From Terripilifer ovatus (lineage in GTDB: Bacteria > Pseudomonadota > Alphaproteobacteria > Rhizobiales > Beijerinckiaceae), in contig JARHVB010000011.1 in assembly GCA_029222685.1 (NCBI GenBank), forward strand, positions 147,510 to 211,509: a stretch of DNA of 64,000 nt. Reading direction: 5' to 3'. The notes below the pieces were generated by a model. That model worked only from the letters and a program-made list of their open reading frames with translations. It was not told where the DNA came from and made no database searches. Shown piece after piece: positions 1-8,805 of the stretch; within the stretch, counting starts at the first letter, position 1; every line of letters begins with the position of its first letter. A program made the translations under genes and the position numbers.

Positions 1-9
1 CCCCGTGCC

Positions 10-1773
10 ATGCTTGCCCGGCGGCGGGCAATCGTCCTTGCGCTGAATCTCGTCACCTATGGCGGGCTCCTCCTCTGGCTGGCGCAAATTCTCGGCGCCA
101 GCGGCTGGAGCCCGGTCGACGTCCTGATCTTTCTCTGCTTCGCCGTCGCGGCACCTTGGAGCGTGCTGGGCGTCTGGAATGCGCTGATCGGCGTCTGGCT
201 CCTGCACACCTTGCGCGATCCAATGACTGAGGTGGCGCCCTTCGCCAAGGCCGGAGATGTGATCACGCCGGTCGCCGGCAAGACCGCCATCCTGATGACG
301 ATCCGTAACGAGGATCCCTCTCGCGCCTTCGCCCGGCTGACCGCGATCAAGGAGAGCATCGACGCCACCGGCTTTGGCGGAAGCTTCGCTTATTTCGTGC
401 TGAGCGATACGGACGATGAGGGCGTCGCCGCAGCTGAGCGCGCGGCCTTCGCCCATTGGCAATCGGTATGTGCCGATGATGCCGCGCGCCTGTTCTACCG
501 CCGGCGCGAAACCAACGAAGGCTTCAAGGCCGGCAATCTGCGCGACTTCTGCGCGCGCTGGGGCGACGATTTCGAATTCATGATCCCGCTCGATGCGGAT
601 TCGCTGATGGCGGGCGAGACGATCCTGCGGCTGGTGCGCATCGGTGAGGCCTATCCCAGGCTCGGCATTCTGCAGAGCCTTGTGGTCGGCGCGCCGACCA
701 CGTCGGCCTTCGCGCGCATTTTCCAGTTCGGCATGCGTCATGGCATGCGCCCTTATACGATCGGCAGCGCCTGGTGGGCCGGCGATTGCGGCCCCTTCTG
801 GGGGCACAATGCGCTGGTGCGCATCGCACCGTTCCGCAGCCATTGCGACTTGCCGCTGCTGCCCGGCGCGCCGCCCTTCGGCGGGCCGATCCTGTCGCAC
901 GATCAGGTCGAGGCGGTGCTGATGCGCCGCGCCGGCTTCGAGGTGCGCGCGCTGCCCGAAGAAAGCGGCAGTTGGGAAGACAACCCGCCGACGGTGTTGG
1001 AGTTCACCCGCCGCGATCTGCGCTGGTGCCAGGGCAATATGCAATATTTTCACCTGCTCGGCCTGAACGGCCTGCAGCCGATGAGCCGCTTTCAACTGCT
1101 CTGGGCGATCATGATGTTCATCGGCATCCCCGCCTGGACGGCGATCATCGCGCTCGCCGCGATCAAGCCGCTCGACGGCGAGAGGACGGCCTTGTTTCCG
1201 GCCGGTTCCGCACTCGGATTCTATCTGGTATTTCTGCTGATGTATCTTGCCCCCAAGCTGGCCGGCTTCGTCGACATCGCGCTGACGCACAATGGTCTGC
1301 GCCGCTACGGCGGCGGTGTCCGCTTCACCGCCGGAGCGCTGGTCGAAATCCTGTTTTCGTTTCTGCTCGGCGCGGCGACCACTTTCCGCACCGGCCTGTT
1401 CATGATCGGCCTCGTCTTCGGCCGCACGGTGGTGTGGAGCGGGCAGGCGCGCGATGCCCATGCCTTGTCATGGACAACCGCGACGCGTGGCCTCTGGCCA
1501 CAGACCGCCTTCGGCATTGTCATTCTCTCCATCGCAGGACTGCTCGCGCCTGCCATCATCGTGCCATCACTCCCGCTGACATTGGGGTACATTGTCGCTA
1601 TTCCCTTCGCCGTGGTGAGTTCGTCGCCACGTTTGGGAGTCTGGCTTGAGCGCGCGGGTCTTTGCGCTATTCCAGAAGAGATTTCTCCGCCGCTGATTCT
1701 TTCGCGGCTCGACGCGCCGCACGCGACCGAGCCGTCCGCCGCAACCCTGCTTACGCCAAACGAGGCCGTATGA
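10..1773 (+). CDS. opgH: Glucans biosynthesis glucosyltransferase H (OpgH/MdoH)
   Basis: Inner-membrane family-2 glycosyltransferase that polymerises the glucose backbone of osmoregulated periplasmic glucans from UDP-glucose. The 587 aa protein has N-terminal membrane segments (about residues 8-30 and 37-65), then a cytoplasmic catalytic domain. That domain shows an ILMTIRNEDPSR entry motif, the DAD metal-binding motif in PLDADSLMAG near residue 198, and RRDLRWCQGNMQYF near 340, which corresponds to the QxxRW motif of processive synthases. Four to five further membrane segments follow. The frame is open to the left window edge, so the true start may lie upstream; E. coli OpgH is longer at its N-terminus. 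Its stop overlaps the next start (ATGA), so the two are probably translationally coupled. No opgG is visible; it may lie to the left. Confidence 0.93.
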   Translation: MLARRRAIVLALNLVTYGGLLLWLAQILGASGWSPVDVLIFLCFAVAAPWSVLGVWNALIGVWLLHTLRDPMTEVAPFAKAGDVITPVAGKTAILMTIRNEDPSRAFARLTAIKESIDATGFGGSFAYFVLSDTDDEGVAAAERAAFAHWQSVCADDAARLFYRRRETNEGFKAGNLRDFCARWGDDFEFMIPLDADSLMAGETILRLVRIGEAYPRLGILQSLVVGAPTTSAFARIFQFGMRHGMRPYTIGSAWWAGDCGPFWGHNALVRIAPFRSHCDLPLLPGAPPFGGPILSHDQVEAVLMRRAGFEVRALPEESGSWEDNPPTVLEFTRRDLRWCQGNMQYFHLLGLNGLQPMSRFQLLWAIMMFIGIPAWTAIIALAAIKPLDGERTALFPAGSALGFYLVFLLMYLAPKLAGFVDIALTHNGLRRYGGGVRFTAGALVEILFSFLLGAATTFRTGLFMIGLVFGRTVVWSGQARDAHALSWTTATRGLWPQTAFGIVILSIAGLLAPAIIVPSLPLTLGYIVAIPFAVVSSSPRLGVWLERAGLCAIPEEISPPLILSRLDAPHATEPSAATLLTPNEAV

Positions 1774-2753
1774 AATCGTTCCTGTTGTCCGCTCCGCTTC
1801 TCATCGCGCAGGTGTTTACGAGTCTTTGCCTGGCGCAGACGCCGCCCGCGCCCGCAGCCAAAGCGCCGGAGATCGCCGTCGACATGCGCAACCTGAGCGA
1901 GCCCGTGCTCTGCGCGGAGAAAGACAATGTCCGGATCGACTTCGCCTCCCCCGACGTGCGCTCGTTCCGCATCCAGGCGCAGCATCCGGCCTATATCGGC
2001 ACCATCGCCACCGATCGCTGGGCGCCGGACTTCACCAGTTGCGACATGTCGAGCGACAGCGTCTTCACCAGCGAGACGGCAAAGCCGAGGAAGGTGACGT
2101 TCTGGGAGACGCCGGAATATTGGCTCACCGGCTATGTATTCCCTTCGTTCTGGCGTCCCAACACTGTGCCGATCAAGGTTGGCGATGGTAACGGGCAAAG
2201 TTTTCATCTCATCCAATTGTGGAAGCTGCATCGCGAGCGCGCCGAGGAAGTGCTCGTGCTCTATCCGCCCGATGGCTACTGGCGTGCCAGACCCCTGCCG
2301 TTTGGCGACATGCGCTGGACCGCTTATGGCTCATCCTTCCTGATCGGCCCCGTCGAGACTCAGCAGCGTCCTATCGTCGCCCTGAAGGACATCGCCTTCG
2401 ATCCGGAAACCATGACGTTCACTTTGAACTTCGTGCGCGGCGGCTCGGCGAAAGTGCATATCGACAAGATCGACCAGGACCATCTCGGCCTCGACGTGTC
2501 GCTTGATCGCGCCATGCCCGACAACCTGCCGTTCGCCTCCCTGCGCTCCATGTACATCACCGAAACCAACTCCGACGTGGCGCGCGTGCAATGGCGCGGC
2601 AAGGATGCGACCCATTGGGGCGAGAGCACGATCATGGATTTCAAGGGCGCGCAGGCGATGGAACTCTGGGCCGGCCGCACCGTGCCGTCGCGACATAACC
2701 TCTCCGCGCCGGACATGGTCTTCCAGAGCTTCCGTGCAACGATGGGCAAGTGA
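1770..2753 (+). CDS. Exported protein of unknown function in the periplasmic-glucan operon
   Basis: 327 aa. The start is the ATG overlapping the opgH stop; it gives a clean Sec signal peptide (MKSFLLSAPLLIAQVF, cleavage near LCLAQ). The mature part has no membrane segment and no motif I can assign. It is rich in aromatic residues, with repeated patches such as FWETPEYWLTGY and DGYWRARPLPFGDMRW that suggest a beta-rich periplasmic fold. The next gene starts inside its stop codon (GTGA), so opgH, this gene and the acyltransferase-like gene form one tightly coupled unit. A role in glucan synthesis, release or decoration is inferred only from this arrangement. Confidence 0.8.
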   Translation: MKSFLLSAPLLIAQVFTSLCLAQTPPAPAAKAPEIAVDMRNLSEPVLCAEKDNVRIDFASPDVRSFRIQAQHPAYIGTIATDRWAPDFTSCDMSSDSVFTSETAKPRKVTFWETPEYWLTGYVFPSFWRPNTVPIKVGDGNGQSFHLIQLWKLHRERAEEVLVLYPPDGYWRARPLPFGDMRWTAYGSSFLIGPVETQQRPIVALKDIAFDPETMTFTLNFVRGGSAKVHIDKIDQDHLGLDVSLDRAMPDNLPFASLRSMYITETNSDVARVQWRGKDATHWGESTIMDFKGAQAMELWAGRTVPSRHNLSAPDMVFQSFRATMGK

Positions 2754-3751
2754 CCACCTTGTCATCGAGCATCTCAGCTTCGTCGACAGATATCCGCACG
2801 GTCAAGCGCGTGCCGTTGATCGATGCCGCGCGCGGCGCGGCGATCGCCGGCATGTTCGTCTATCACTTCATCTGGGATCTCGGGTTCTTCGCGGTCATCC
2901 CGGCGTCGTTTCCGCAGAGCCCCGGGTTCCGGTTCTTCGGCCATATCGTCGCCGCGACCTTCCTGGCGCTGGTCGGCATCAGCCACGCCATGGCGACGCG
3001 CGGCGGATTGAACTGGCACGCCTATCTTCTGCGCCTGGCCACGGTGGTCGGCGCGGCGGCGCTGGTCACCCTGGCGACCTGGTATCTGTTTCCGGAAGCC
3101 ACCATTTTCTTCGGCATCCTCCATTGCATCGTCGTCGCCAGCATTCTTGCACTGATCTTCACGCGCGCACCCTGGTTCGTCACCGGGCTCGTCGCCCTTG
3201 CGATCATCGCCGCGCCGTTTCTTTTCGCGAGCGCCGCGTTCGACTCCAGCAATTGGTGGCTGGGGATGGGGTTCGATGAACCGCGCACCAATGACTGGCG
3301 ACCTGTCTTTCCCTGGGCCGGCTTCACGCTCGCAGGTCTTGCGCTGGCGCAGGCGGCGCTGCGCCATGGTGCGCCCGGATCTCTCATCGGCTGGTCAACA
3401 TCCAATCCGGTCGATCGCACGCTTGTTCTGGGCGGCCGTCATTCGCTGCTGATCTACCTGGCCCACCAGCCTGTGCTGATCGCTGTCGCGTTCCTGCTCT
3501 CGCTCGTCCTCGCGCCGCGCCAGCTTGCATCGGTGTCGCCGGAAGCAGACTTCCAGCGTGTCTGCGTAGCCCGTTGTGTCGAAGCGCGCGCCGATGCTTC
3601 CTATTGCGCCCGCACCTGCGGTTGTCTTGTCGATGTCTCGAAGGCGAACAACCTGTGGCAGAAGATCCTGCGCAATGACCTCAGCGCCGACGAGCAGAAG
3701 CAATATGACGAGCTGACCCAGCAATGCATCAGGGACAGCGCGGTCAAGTAG
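2750..3751 (+). CDS. DUF1624-type membrane acyltransferase-like protein with Cys-rich tail
   Basis: 333 aa, GTG start overlapping the previous stop. The body has about eight membrane helices and resembles the DUF1624/heparan-alpha-glucosaminide N-acetyltransferase-like family: RVPLIDAARGAAIAGMFVYH near the N-terminus, FFGILHCIVVAS in the middle, and GRHSLLIYLAHQPVLI as the last conserved helix. After that helix comes a soluble tail with C272-x3-C276-x9-C286-x3-C290-x-C292, a twin CX3C pattern, plus C326. Members of the wider family move acyl groups across membranes, so transfer of a substituent to periplasmic glucans would fit the operon; this is inference. It ends 3 bp from the convergent fumC stop. 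Confidence 0.8.
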   Translation: MTTLSSSISASSTDIRTVKRVPLIDAARGAAIAGMFVYHFIWDLGFFAVIPASFPQSPGFRFFGHIVAATFLALVGISHAMATRGGLNWHAYLLRLATVVGAAALVTLATWYLFPEATIFFGILHCIVVASILALIFTRAPWFVTGLVALAIIAAPFLFASAAFDSSNWWLGMGFDEPRTNDWRPVFPWAGFTLAGLALAQAALRHGAPGSLIGWSTSNPVDRTLVLGGRHSLLIYLAHQPVLIAVAFLLSLVLAPRQLASVSPEADFQRVCVARCVEARADASYCARTCGCLVDVSKANNLWQKILRNDLSADEQKQYDELTQQCIRDSAVK

Positions 3752-3754
3752 GGC

Positions 3755-5176
3755 TCAGTCGGACGGGCTCAGCATGTTGTCCGGCCGCACGATCGAGTCA
3801 AACTCATTCGTTGTCACCAGGCCCGACTTCAGCGCCTCTTCGCGCAGGGTCGTGCCGTTGTGGTGGGCGGCCTTGGCTATGGCTGCCGCGGCGTCATAGC
3901 CGATCTTCGGCGCCAGAGCGGTGACGAGCATGAGCGAGCGCGACAGCAGGTCCGCAATCCGCTCGCGGTTCGGCTCGAGACCTTCCACGCAATGTTCGCG
4001 AAAGCTCGCGGCGGCGTCGGTCAGCAGGCGGATCGATTGCAGCACCGCCTGGGCGATGACCGGCTTGTAGACATTCAGTTCGAGATGGCCCTGCGAGCCA
4101 GCGACGGTCACTGTGGTTTGATTTCCGAACACGCGGGCGCAGACCATGGTCATGGCTTCGGTCTGCGTCGGATTGACCTTGCCCGGCATGATCGATGAGC
4201 CCGGCTCGTTCTCCGGCAGGCTAAGTTCGCCGAGGCCCGCACGCGGGCCGCTGCCAAGCAGGCGGATGTCGTTGGCGATCTTGAACAGGCCTGTCGCCGC
4301 CGCATTCAGGGCGCCGTGCACGAACACCAGACCGTCATGGCTGGCCAGCGCTTCGAATTTGTCGACGGCGCTGGTGAAGGGCAGGCGGGTCGCCGCCGCG
4401 ACGCGCGCGGCGAAATCCTCGGCGAAGCCCTGATAGCTGTTTAACCCGGTGCCGACGGCAGTGCCGCCTTGCGCCAGCGGCATGATCTGCGTCAAAGCCT
4501 GCTGGATGCGTGCGCCGGCGAACTCGACCTGGCTGGCATAGCCGGCAAACTCCTGTCCGAGCGTCACCGGCGTCGCATCCTGCATGTGCGTGCGGCCGAT
4601 CTTGACGATGGACGCGAAAGCTTCCGATTTCGCGCGCAGGGCTGTCGCCAGTGCTGCGAGCGCCGGCAGCAGGTAATGTTCGATCTCGCCCGCCGCCGCA
4701 ATATTCATCGCCGTGGGAACGGCGTCGTTCGACGACTGGCTCATGTTGACGTGGTCGTTGGGATGCACCGGCGACTTCGTGCCGAGCTGGCCACCCATCA
4801 TCTCGTTGGCGCGATTGGCGACAACCTCATTGACGTTCATATTGGTCTGCGTGCCGGAGCCCGTCTGCCAGACGACGAGCGGAAAATGATCGTTGAACTT
4901 GCCGTCGATCACTTCCTGCGCGGCAGCAGCAATGGCCGTCGCACGCGGCGCATCGAGCTTGCCGTGATCGCGATTGACCTCGGCGGCGACGCGCTTGACC
5001 AGCGCCAGCGCGTGAATGAGCGGCAGCGGCATGACCTCGCCGCCGATGCGAAAGTTCTGCAGCGACCGCTGCGTCTGCGCGCCCCAATATCGGCTCGCAT
5101 CGACCTCGATCGGGCCGAAACTGTCGGTTTCCGTGCGCAGGCCGTACATGGGCAAAGGACGCGGGTTCTCGTTCAT
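3755..5176 (-). CDS. fumC: Class II fumarate hydratase
   Basis: Reversibly hydrates fumarate to L-malate in the TCA cycle; iron-independent cytosolic homotetramer. 473 aa, the usual family length. The fumarase/aspartase signature [13 protein letters not shown] is present, as are the substrate-loop residues [13 protein letters not shown] and the [14 protein letters not shown] stretch. I chose the ATG at 5176 because GGAG lies six bases upstream; the frame extends further only to a TTG with no Shine-Dalgarno sequence. The gene is monocistronic and convergent with the acyltransferase-like gene, with almost no intergenic space. Confidence 0.97.
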   Translation of the reverse strand: MNENPRPLPMYGLRTETDSFGPIEVDASRYWGAQTQRSLQNFRIGGEVMPLPLIHALALVKRVAAEVNRDHGKLDAPRATAIAAAAQEVIDGKFNDHFPLVVWQTGSGTQTNMNVNEVVANRANEMMGGQLGTKSPVHPNDHVNMSQSSNDAVPTAMNIAAAGEIEHYLLPALAALATALRAKSEAFASIVKIGRTHMQDATPVTLGQEFAGYASQVEFAGARIQQALTQIMPLAQGGTAVGTGLNSYQGFAEDFAARVAAATRLPFTSAVDKFEALASHDGLVFVHGALNAAATGLFKIANDIRLLGSGPRAGLGELSLPENEPGSSIMPGKVNPTQTEAMTMVCARVFGNQTTVTVAGSQGHLELNVYKPVIAQAVLQSIRLLTDAAASFREHCVEGLEPNRERIADLLSRSLMLVTALAPKIGYDAAAAIAKAAHHNGTTLREEALKSGLVTTNEFDSIVRPDNMLSPSD

Positions 5177-5319
5177 CGATGGCTCCGAATGGATGTCCGG
5201 CAATAGCCTGATATCTGCAATTATCCGTTATTTAAGCGCCACATAAGGCATGAATGTGATTGACGCCGCCAGGTTGGGATGGTTCGAAATCAGGCCCACG
5301 GTTTTAGCGGAGAAACAGC

Positions 5320-5799
5320 ATGATACGTGACGCGACGGCAGCGGACGCGCAAGAGATCTGCCGGCTGCTGCGCCGCTCGATCGCGGAGCTTTGCCTGCCC
5401 GATCACCACGGCCATACTGCCACGCTCGAGGGCTGGCTGTCGAACAAGACGCCGGCCAATGTCGGCGCCTGGATTGCCTCTCCCGACATGCATGTCTGGG
5501 TTTTCATGCGCGGCGGTGCGATGGCCGGCGTCGGCATGCTGTCGGGCGCCGGCGAAATCATGCTCAACTATGTTGCGCCCGAGGCGCGGTTCTCCGGCAT
5601 CAGTACGGCGCTGCTGGCCCATATGGAAACTTACGCGGCCGCGCATCGTCTCTCCAGCCTGCGGCTGACGAGCACTTGGACGGCCAGGGATTTCTATCTC
5701 GCGCGTGGTTATGAGCCTGAGAAAGACGAAGGCGACATTTTCGATGCGGACGACGGCTGCGAACTGGTGAAGCAGATCGCACCAGCGCCAAAGCTTTGA
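5320..5799 (+). CDS. GNAT-family N-acetyltransferase
   Basis: 159 aa. Opens with MIRDATAADAQEICRLLRRS, the usual first strand and helix of GNAT proteins. It has the acetyl-CoA-binding region around residues 85-110 (NYVAPEARFSGISTALL, a relaxed version of the Q/RxxGxG/A loop) and ends with a YEPEKDE strand. It would transfer acetyl from acetyl-CoA to an amine; the substrate cannot be read from the sequence. AGCGGAGAAACAGC precedes the ATG as ribosome-binding site. It stands alone between fumC, which is divergent, and a Bug receptor gene. Confidence 0.85.
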   Translation: MIRDATAADAQEICRLLRRSIAELCLPDHHGHTATLEGWLSNKTPANVGAWIASPDMHVWVFMRGGAMAGVGMLSGAGEIMLNYVAPEARFSGISTALLAHMETYAAAHRLSSLRLTSTWTARDFYLARGYEPEKDEGDIFDADDGCELVKQIAPAPKL

Positions 5800-5924
5800 A
5801 CCGTTATCGTCTGGTCGCCAGGCGATACAGTTGCACAACGGCATCATAGCCAGCATGATGGCGCGGCCGGTGAGCGTTTCGTCGCGAACTGCCGGCTGGA
5901 GGGGGATGAATGGGGGGAGTATCA

Positions 5925-6908
5925 ATGGACCGTCGCCGCTTTCTCGAGCTCAACGCCGGTCTCGCAGTGGCGGCCGCGGCGGGGATCATTCCGGCCCGCG
6001 CGCAAGCCGCATGGCCGAATAAGAACATCACCATGATCGTGCCGTTCACGCCGGGTGGCTCGACCGATATTCTGGCGCGGCTGATCGGCCAGCGTTTCAC
6101 CGAGGCCTGGGGACAGGGTGTGGTGACCGAGAACAGGCCCGGCGCCGGCGGGTCAGTCGGCAGTGTCGCTTTGGCGCGGGCCGCGCCTGATGGCTACACC
6201 GTCGGCATGGGCCATATCGGCACCTTGAGCGTCAATCCGTCGCTTTATCCCAACCTGCAATATGATCCGATCAAGAGCTTCGCCCATATCAGCATGCTGG
6301 CGCGGGTCTACAACGTGCTCGTGGTGCATCCCTCGCTGCCGATCAGGAACGTGCGTGAGTTCATCGACTATGCCCGCGCCAATCCCGGCAAGCTCAATTA
6401 CGGCTCCGGCGGCAACGGCAGCGCGGCCCATATCGCCACCGCCGCCTTCATGGTCGCGACGGGCACGCAGATGACGCATGTGCCTTATCGCGGCACGGCG
6501 CCCGCGGTCGCCGACCTGCTCTCGGGCCAGATCCAGTTCATGATGACGGGCGGGCCGGCCGTGCTGCCCCATGCCCGCGCCGGCACCATGCGCGGACTTG
6601 GCGTCTCCGGTCCCAACCGGCTGAAGTCCGATCCGGATATCCCGACGATTTCCGAGGCCGGGGTGCCTGGCTTCGATGCGACGCAGTGGTACGGGATGAT
6701 GGCGCCCGCCGGAACGCCGGCGGAGATCGTCGACAAGTTCAACAAGGAAGTGCACGGCGCGCTGGCATCGAAACAGATGCAGGATGCGCTGCAGCGCGAC
6801 GGCGCCGAGCCGTGGCCGACAACGCCGCAGGAGTTCCGCGACATCATCGCCAGCGAGACCAAGCGCTGGCACGAGGTTGTCGAGAAGGCCAAAATCAAGG
6901 TGGAGTGA
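5925..6908 (+). CDS. Bug-family (TctC-like) periplasmic solute-binding receptor
   Basis: 327 aa periplasmic binding protein of the tripartite tricarboxylate receptor family, which captures carboxylated ligands. The ATG at 5925 is preceded by GGGGGGAG and gives an export signal beginning MDRRRFLELNAG, with an RR-x-F-L core that could direct Tat export, and cleavage near ARAQA. Typical family segments follow: PFTPGGSTDILARLI, VENRPGAGGSVGS, MTHVPYRGTAPAVADLLSG and WYGMMAPAGTP. No TctA/TctB membrane genes are nearby, so it is an orphan receptor, as is common for this family. It probably serves the catabolic genes downstream, although those are on the other strand. Confidence 0.93.
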   Translation: MDRRRFLELNAGLAVAAAAGIIPARAQAAWPNKNITMIVPFTPGGSTDILARLIGQRFTEAWGQGVVTENRPGAGGSVGSVALARAAPDGYTVGMGHIGTLSVNPSLYPNLQYDPIKSFAHISMLARVYNVLVVHPSLPIRNVREFIDYARANPGKLNYGSGGNGSAAHIATAAFMVATGTQMTHVPYRGTAPAVADLLSGQIQFMMTGGPAVLPHARAGTMRGLGVSGPNRLKSDPDIPTISEAGVPGFDATQWYGMMAPAGTPAEIVDKFNKEVHGALASKQMQDALQRDGAEPWPTTPQEFRDIIASETKRWHEVVEKAKIKVE

Positions 6909-6913
6909 GCGAG

Positions 6914-7083
6914 TGTCATTCCCGACGTCCGCGTAGCCTGCCTGCGCGGAGCCAAGCGGAGCTTGCCTCTGCTTCGGCGAAGGCAGGCGGGCGAGCGGGA
7001 AGCCAGGAGTCAAGGGCGGCTACATTGAGCCGTCATGTTGCCCCTGGATTCCCGCTCTGCGCTTCGCTTGGCGGGAATGACAC
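6914..7083. repeat. Intergenic inverted repeat, GTCATTCCCG family (copy 1)
   Basis: Fills the gap between two convergent genes. It begins with TGTCATTCCCG and ends with CGGGAATGACA, an inverted pair enclosing about 145 bases that include a further GC-rich stem (CCTGCCTGCGCGGAG). The same terminal sequences recur at 25552-25662 and 52577-52613, and in a GTCATGCCCGG variant at 41617-41758. It is non-coding and could act as a bidirectional terminator or mRNA-end stabiliser. Confidence 0.75.
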
Positions 7084-7100
7084 CAGGACGCTGCGATCGT

Positions 7101-8318
7101 TTAATCCACGTTCGGGATTTTCTTCACCGGCTTCAGCGGCAGGTTGAAGAGGCGCGCCGCATTGCCGCCGAGAATATTGTGCTTCGATTTCTCGCTGAGG
7201 AACGGCAGATCGTAGATCACGCCCGGCAGGTCGAAGTCCCAGTGCGGATAATCCGACGACCAGACAAGCTGTGTTTCTGCATTGATCATCTTGAAGGTCG
7301 CTTCAAGAATCGAGGGATCGTCCGGCACTTCCATCGGCTGCGATGAGAAATACATTTCCCGCATATATTCGCTCGGCTTGCGCTTCAGCGACGGACAGTC
7401 GGACGTGCGCATCAGATAGGAGTGGTCGAGTCGCTGCATCAGGCTGTAGGCCCAGGTCAGCCCGCTTTCGATCCACATCACCTTCAGTTTCGGGAAGCGC
7501 TCCGGCAGGCCGTTGATGACCCAGTTGGTCATGTGGATCATGTTGAACCACATGAAGCCCAAGGCATGCACGCCAATGAACCGGTTGGTCATCTTCAGTG
7601 CCTGGTCGCCCCAGGTATAGGCCGCGTGGAATGACAGCGGCAGGTTCATTTCCTCGAGCAGCCGATAGGTCTTCATATAGGCGTTGTCGTGCACCGGCTT
7701 GTAGCGTGGCGCCGTCACCATGAAACCGACGACGCCCTTCTTGCCGCCAAACTCTTTCACCGTCTTGTAGGCCGCCTCCGGATCGTTGAACGGCAGGTAG
7801 AGCATGGAGATGATGCGGTCTTCATGCGCGAGAATGCGGTCGCACAGCCAGCGGTTATAGGCCTGCGCCAGGGCGCTTTCGATCTCAGGCTGCGGATGCG
7901 TGCCCAGGAACAGCATCGGCGTCGGGAACAGGCAGGTGTAATCGACGCCCATGGCGTCCATCCAGCGCAGGGTGGTGGTGATGTCCTTGTGCGGCGTGGC
8001 AGGCGTCTTCTCGTGCTTGCGCAGCCAGTGGCGTGTCACGCGGCCGCCGATATCCTGATAGCCGACTTCGCCGCCGAGAAACGACGAGCGCCCGCCGCGG
8101 TTGAACGATTCAAGCGCCATGCGCTTGATCACCGGGCTTTCGATATATTGAAACACCTCGCGATGATGCTCGCTCTCGTAGTGATGGGCGTCGACATCGA
8201 CGATGAGGAAGTCTTGATACTTGCGTTCGATCGCCTGCTTGGTGGCGTTCCGCAGATGCTCGCCGGAATGATATTCGTCGAAGCGGAGATTGCGGACTTC
8301 GTTGTTGGGCATGTCCAT
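7101..8318 (-). CDS. Metal-dependent amidohydrolase/decarboxylase (Amidohydro_2 family)
   Basis: 405 aa TIM-barrel protein of the ACMSD/gamma-resorcylate decarboxylase-like branch of amidohydrolases. The ATG at 8318 has AGGA nine bases upstream and starts just before the end of the Rieske ferredoxin gene. Visible elements are the first metal strand FLIVDVDAHHYESE (residues about 37-50), SFHAAYTW with a likely metal-ligand His, and the late acidic strand WSSDYPHWDFD. It is the last gene of a five-gene minus-strand run (dioxygenase alpha, beta, enolase-family enzyme, Rieske ferredoxin, this gene). Hydrolysis or non-oxidative decarboxylation of an aromatic-derived acid is inferred from the context. 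Confidence 0.85.
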   Translation of the reverse strand: MDMPNNEVRNLRFDEYHSGEHLRNATKQAIERKYQDFLIVDVDAHHYESEHHREVFQYIESPVIKRMALESFNRGGRSSFLGGEVGYQDIGGRVTRHWLRKHEKTPATPHKDITTTLRWMDAMGVDYTCLFPTPMLFLGTHPQPEIESALAQAYNRWLCDRILAHEDRIISMLYLPFNDPEAAYKTVKEFGGKKGVVGFMVTAPRYKPVHDNAYMKTYRLLEEMNLPLSFHAAYTWGDQALKMTNRFIGVHALGFMWFNMIHMTNWVINGLPERFPKLKVMWIESGLTWAYSLMQRLDHSYLMRTSDCPSLKRKPSEYMREMYFSSQPMEVPDDPSILEATFKMINAETQLVWSSDYPHWDFDLPGVIYDLPFLSEKSKHNILGGNAARLFNLPLKPVKKIPNVD

Positions 8319-8329
8319 GATGCTTTTCC

Positions 8330-8695
8330 TCACGCTACGATGTAGACGTCGCCGCTGCGCTCGACGATCTGGTATTTCTTGAGTTTCAATTTGCTGTCGC
8401 CGGCGAAAACGCCCGTCTCGATATTGTATTCGTAGCCGTGCCACGGGCAGACGAAATGCATCTCGTCTTCCGAGAACGTCTGCCCCTGATAGGTCTTGTC
8501 CTCGGCGATCAGCTCGATGACTTTCGGGATCAGAACGCCTTCGCAAGCGGGGCCGCCGGAATGCACGCAGCGATTGGCATAGGCATGGAACGCGCCCTTG
8601 TGGCGGAACACGCCGATCTCGCCCTTGTTCGTCCTGACGATGCGCCGGTCGCCGTCGGCCATATCATCGGCCCTGGCCACGAAGATTTCCGCCAT
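8330..8695 (-). CDS. Rieske [2Fe-2S] ferredoxin
   Basis: 121 aa soluble electron carrier. Cluster ligands are C43-x-H45 (RCVHSGG) and C83-x2-H86 (CPWHGYEY). The gap between the two ligand pairs, about 37 residues, is longer than the roughly 17 of ordinary dioxygenase ferredoxins, so an insertion (around residues 55-76) separates the loops. A good ribosome-binding site (GGGAGAG) precedes the start. Its position behind dioxygenase alpha and beta genes suggests it feeds electrons to that oxygenase; no reductase gene is in the cluster. Confidence 0.9.
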   Translation of the reverse strand: MAEIFVARADDMADGDRRIVRTNKGEIGVFRHKGAFHAYANRCVHSGGPACEGVLIPKVIELIAEDKTYQGQTFSEDEMHFVCPWHGYEYNIETGVFAGDSKLKLKKYQIVERSGDVYIVA

Positions 8696-8805
8696 CTATC
8701 TCTCCCTAACGATTATCATTCGAATGTGCGGGGAGATTACGCCAAACACGTTGCCGCGCAAAGATCGTCGCGCCATGAATAATAATTCAGAGAGCGGTTG
8801 TCGCG

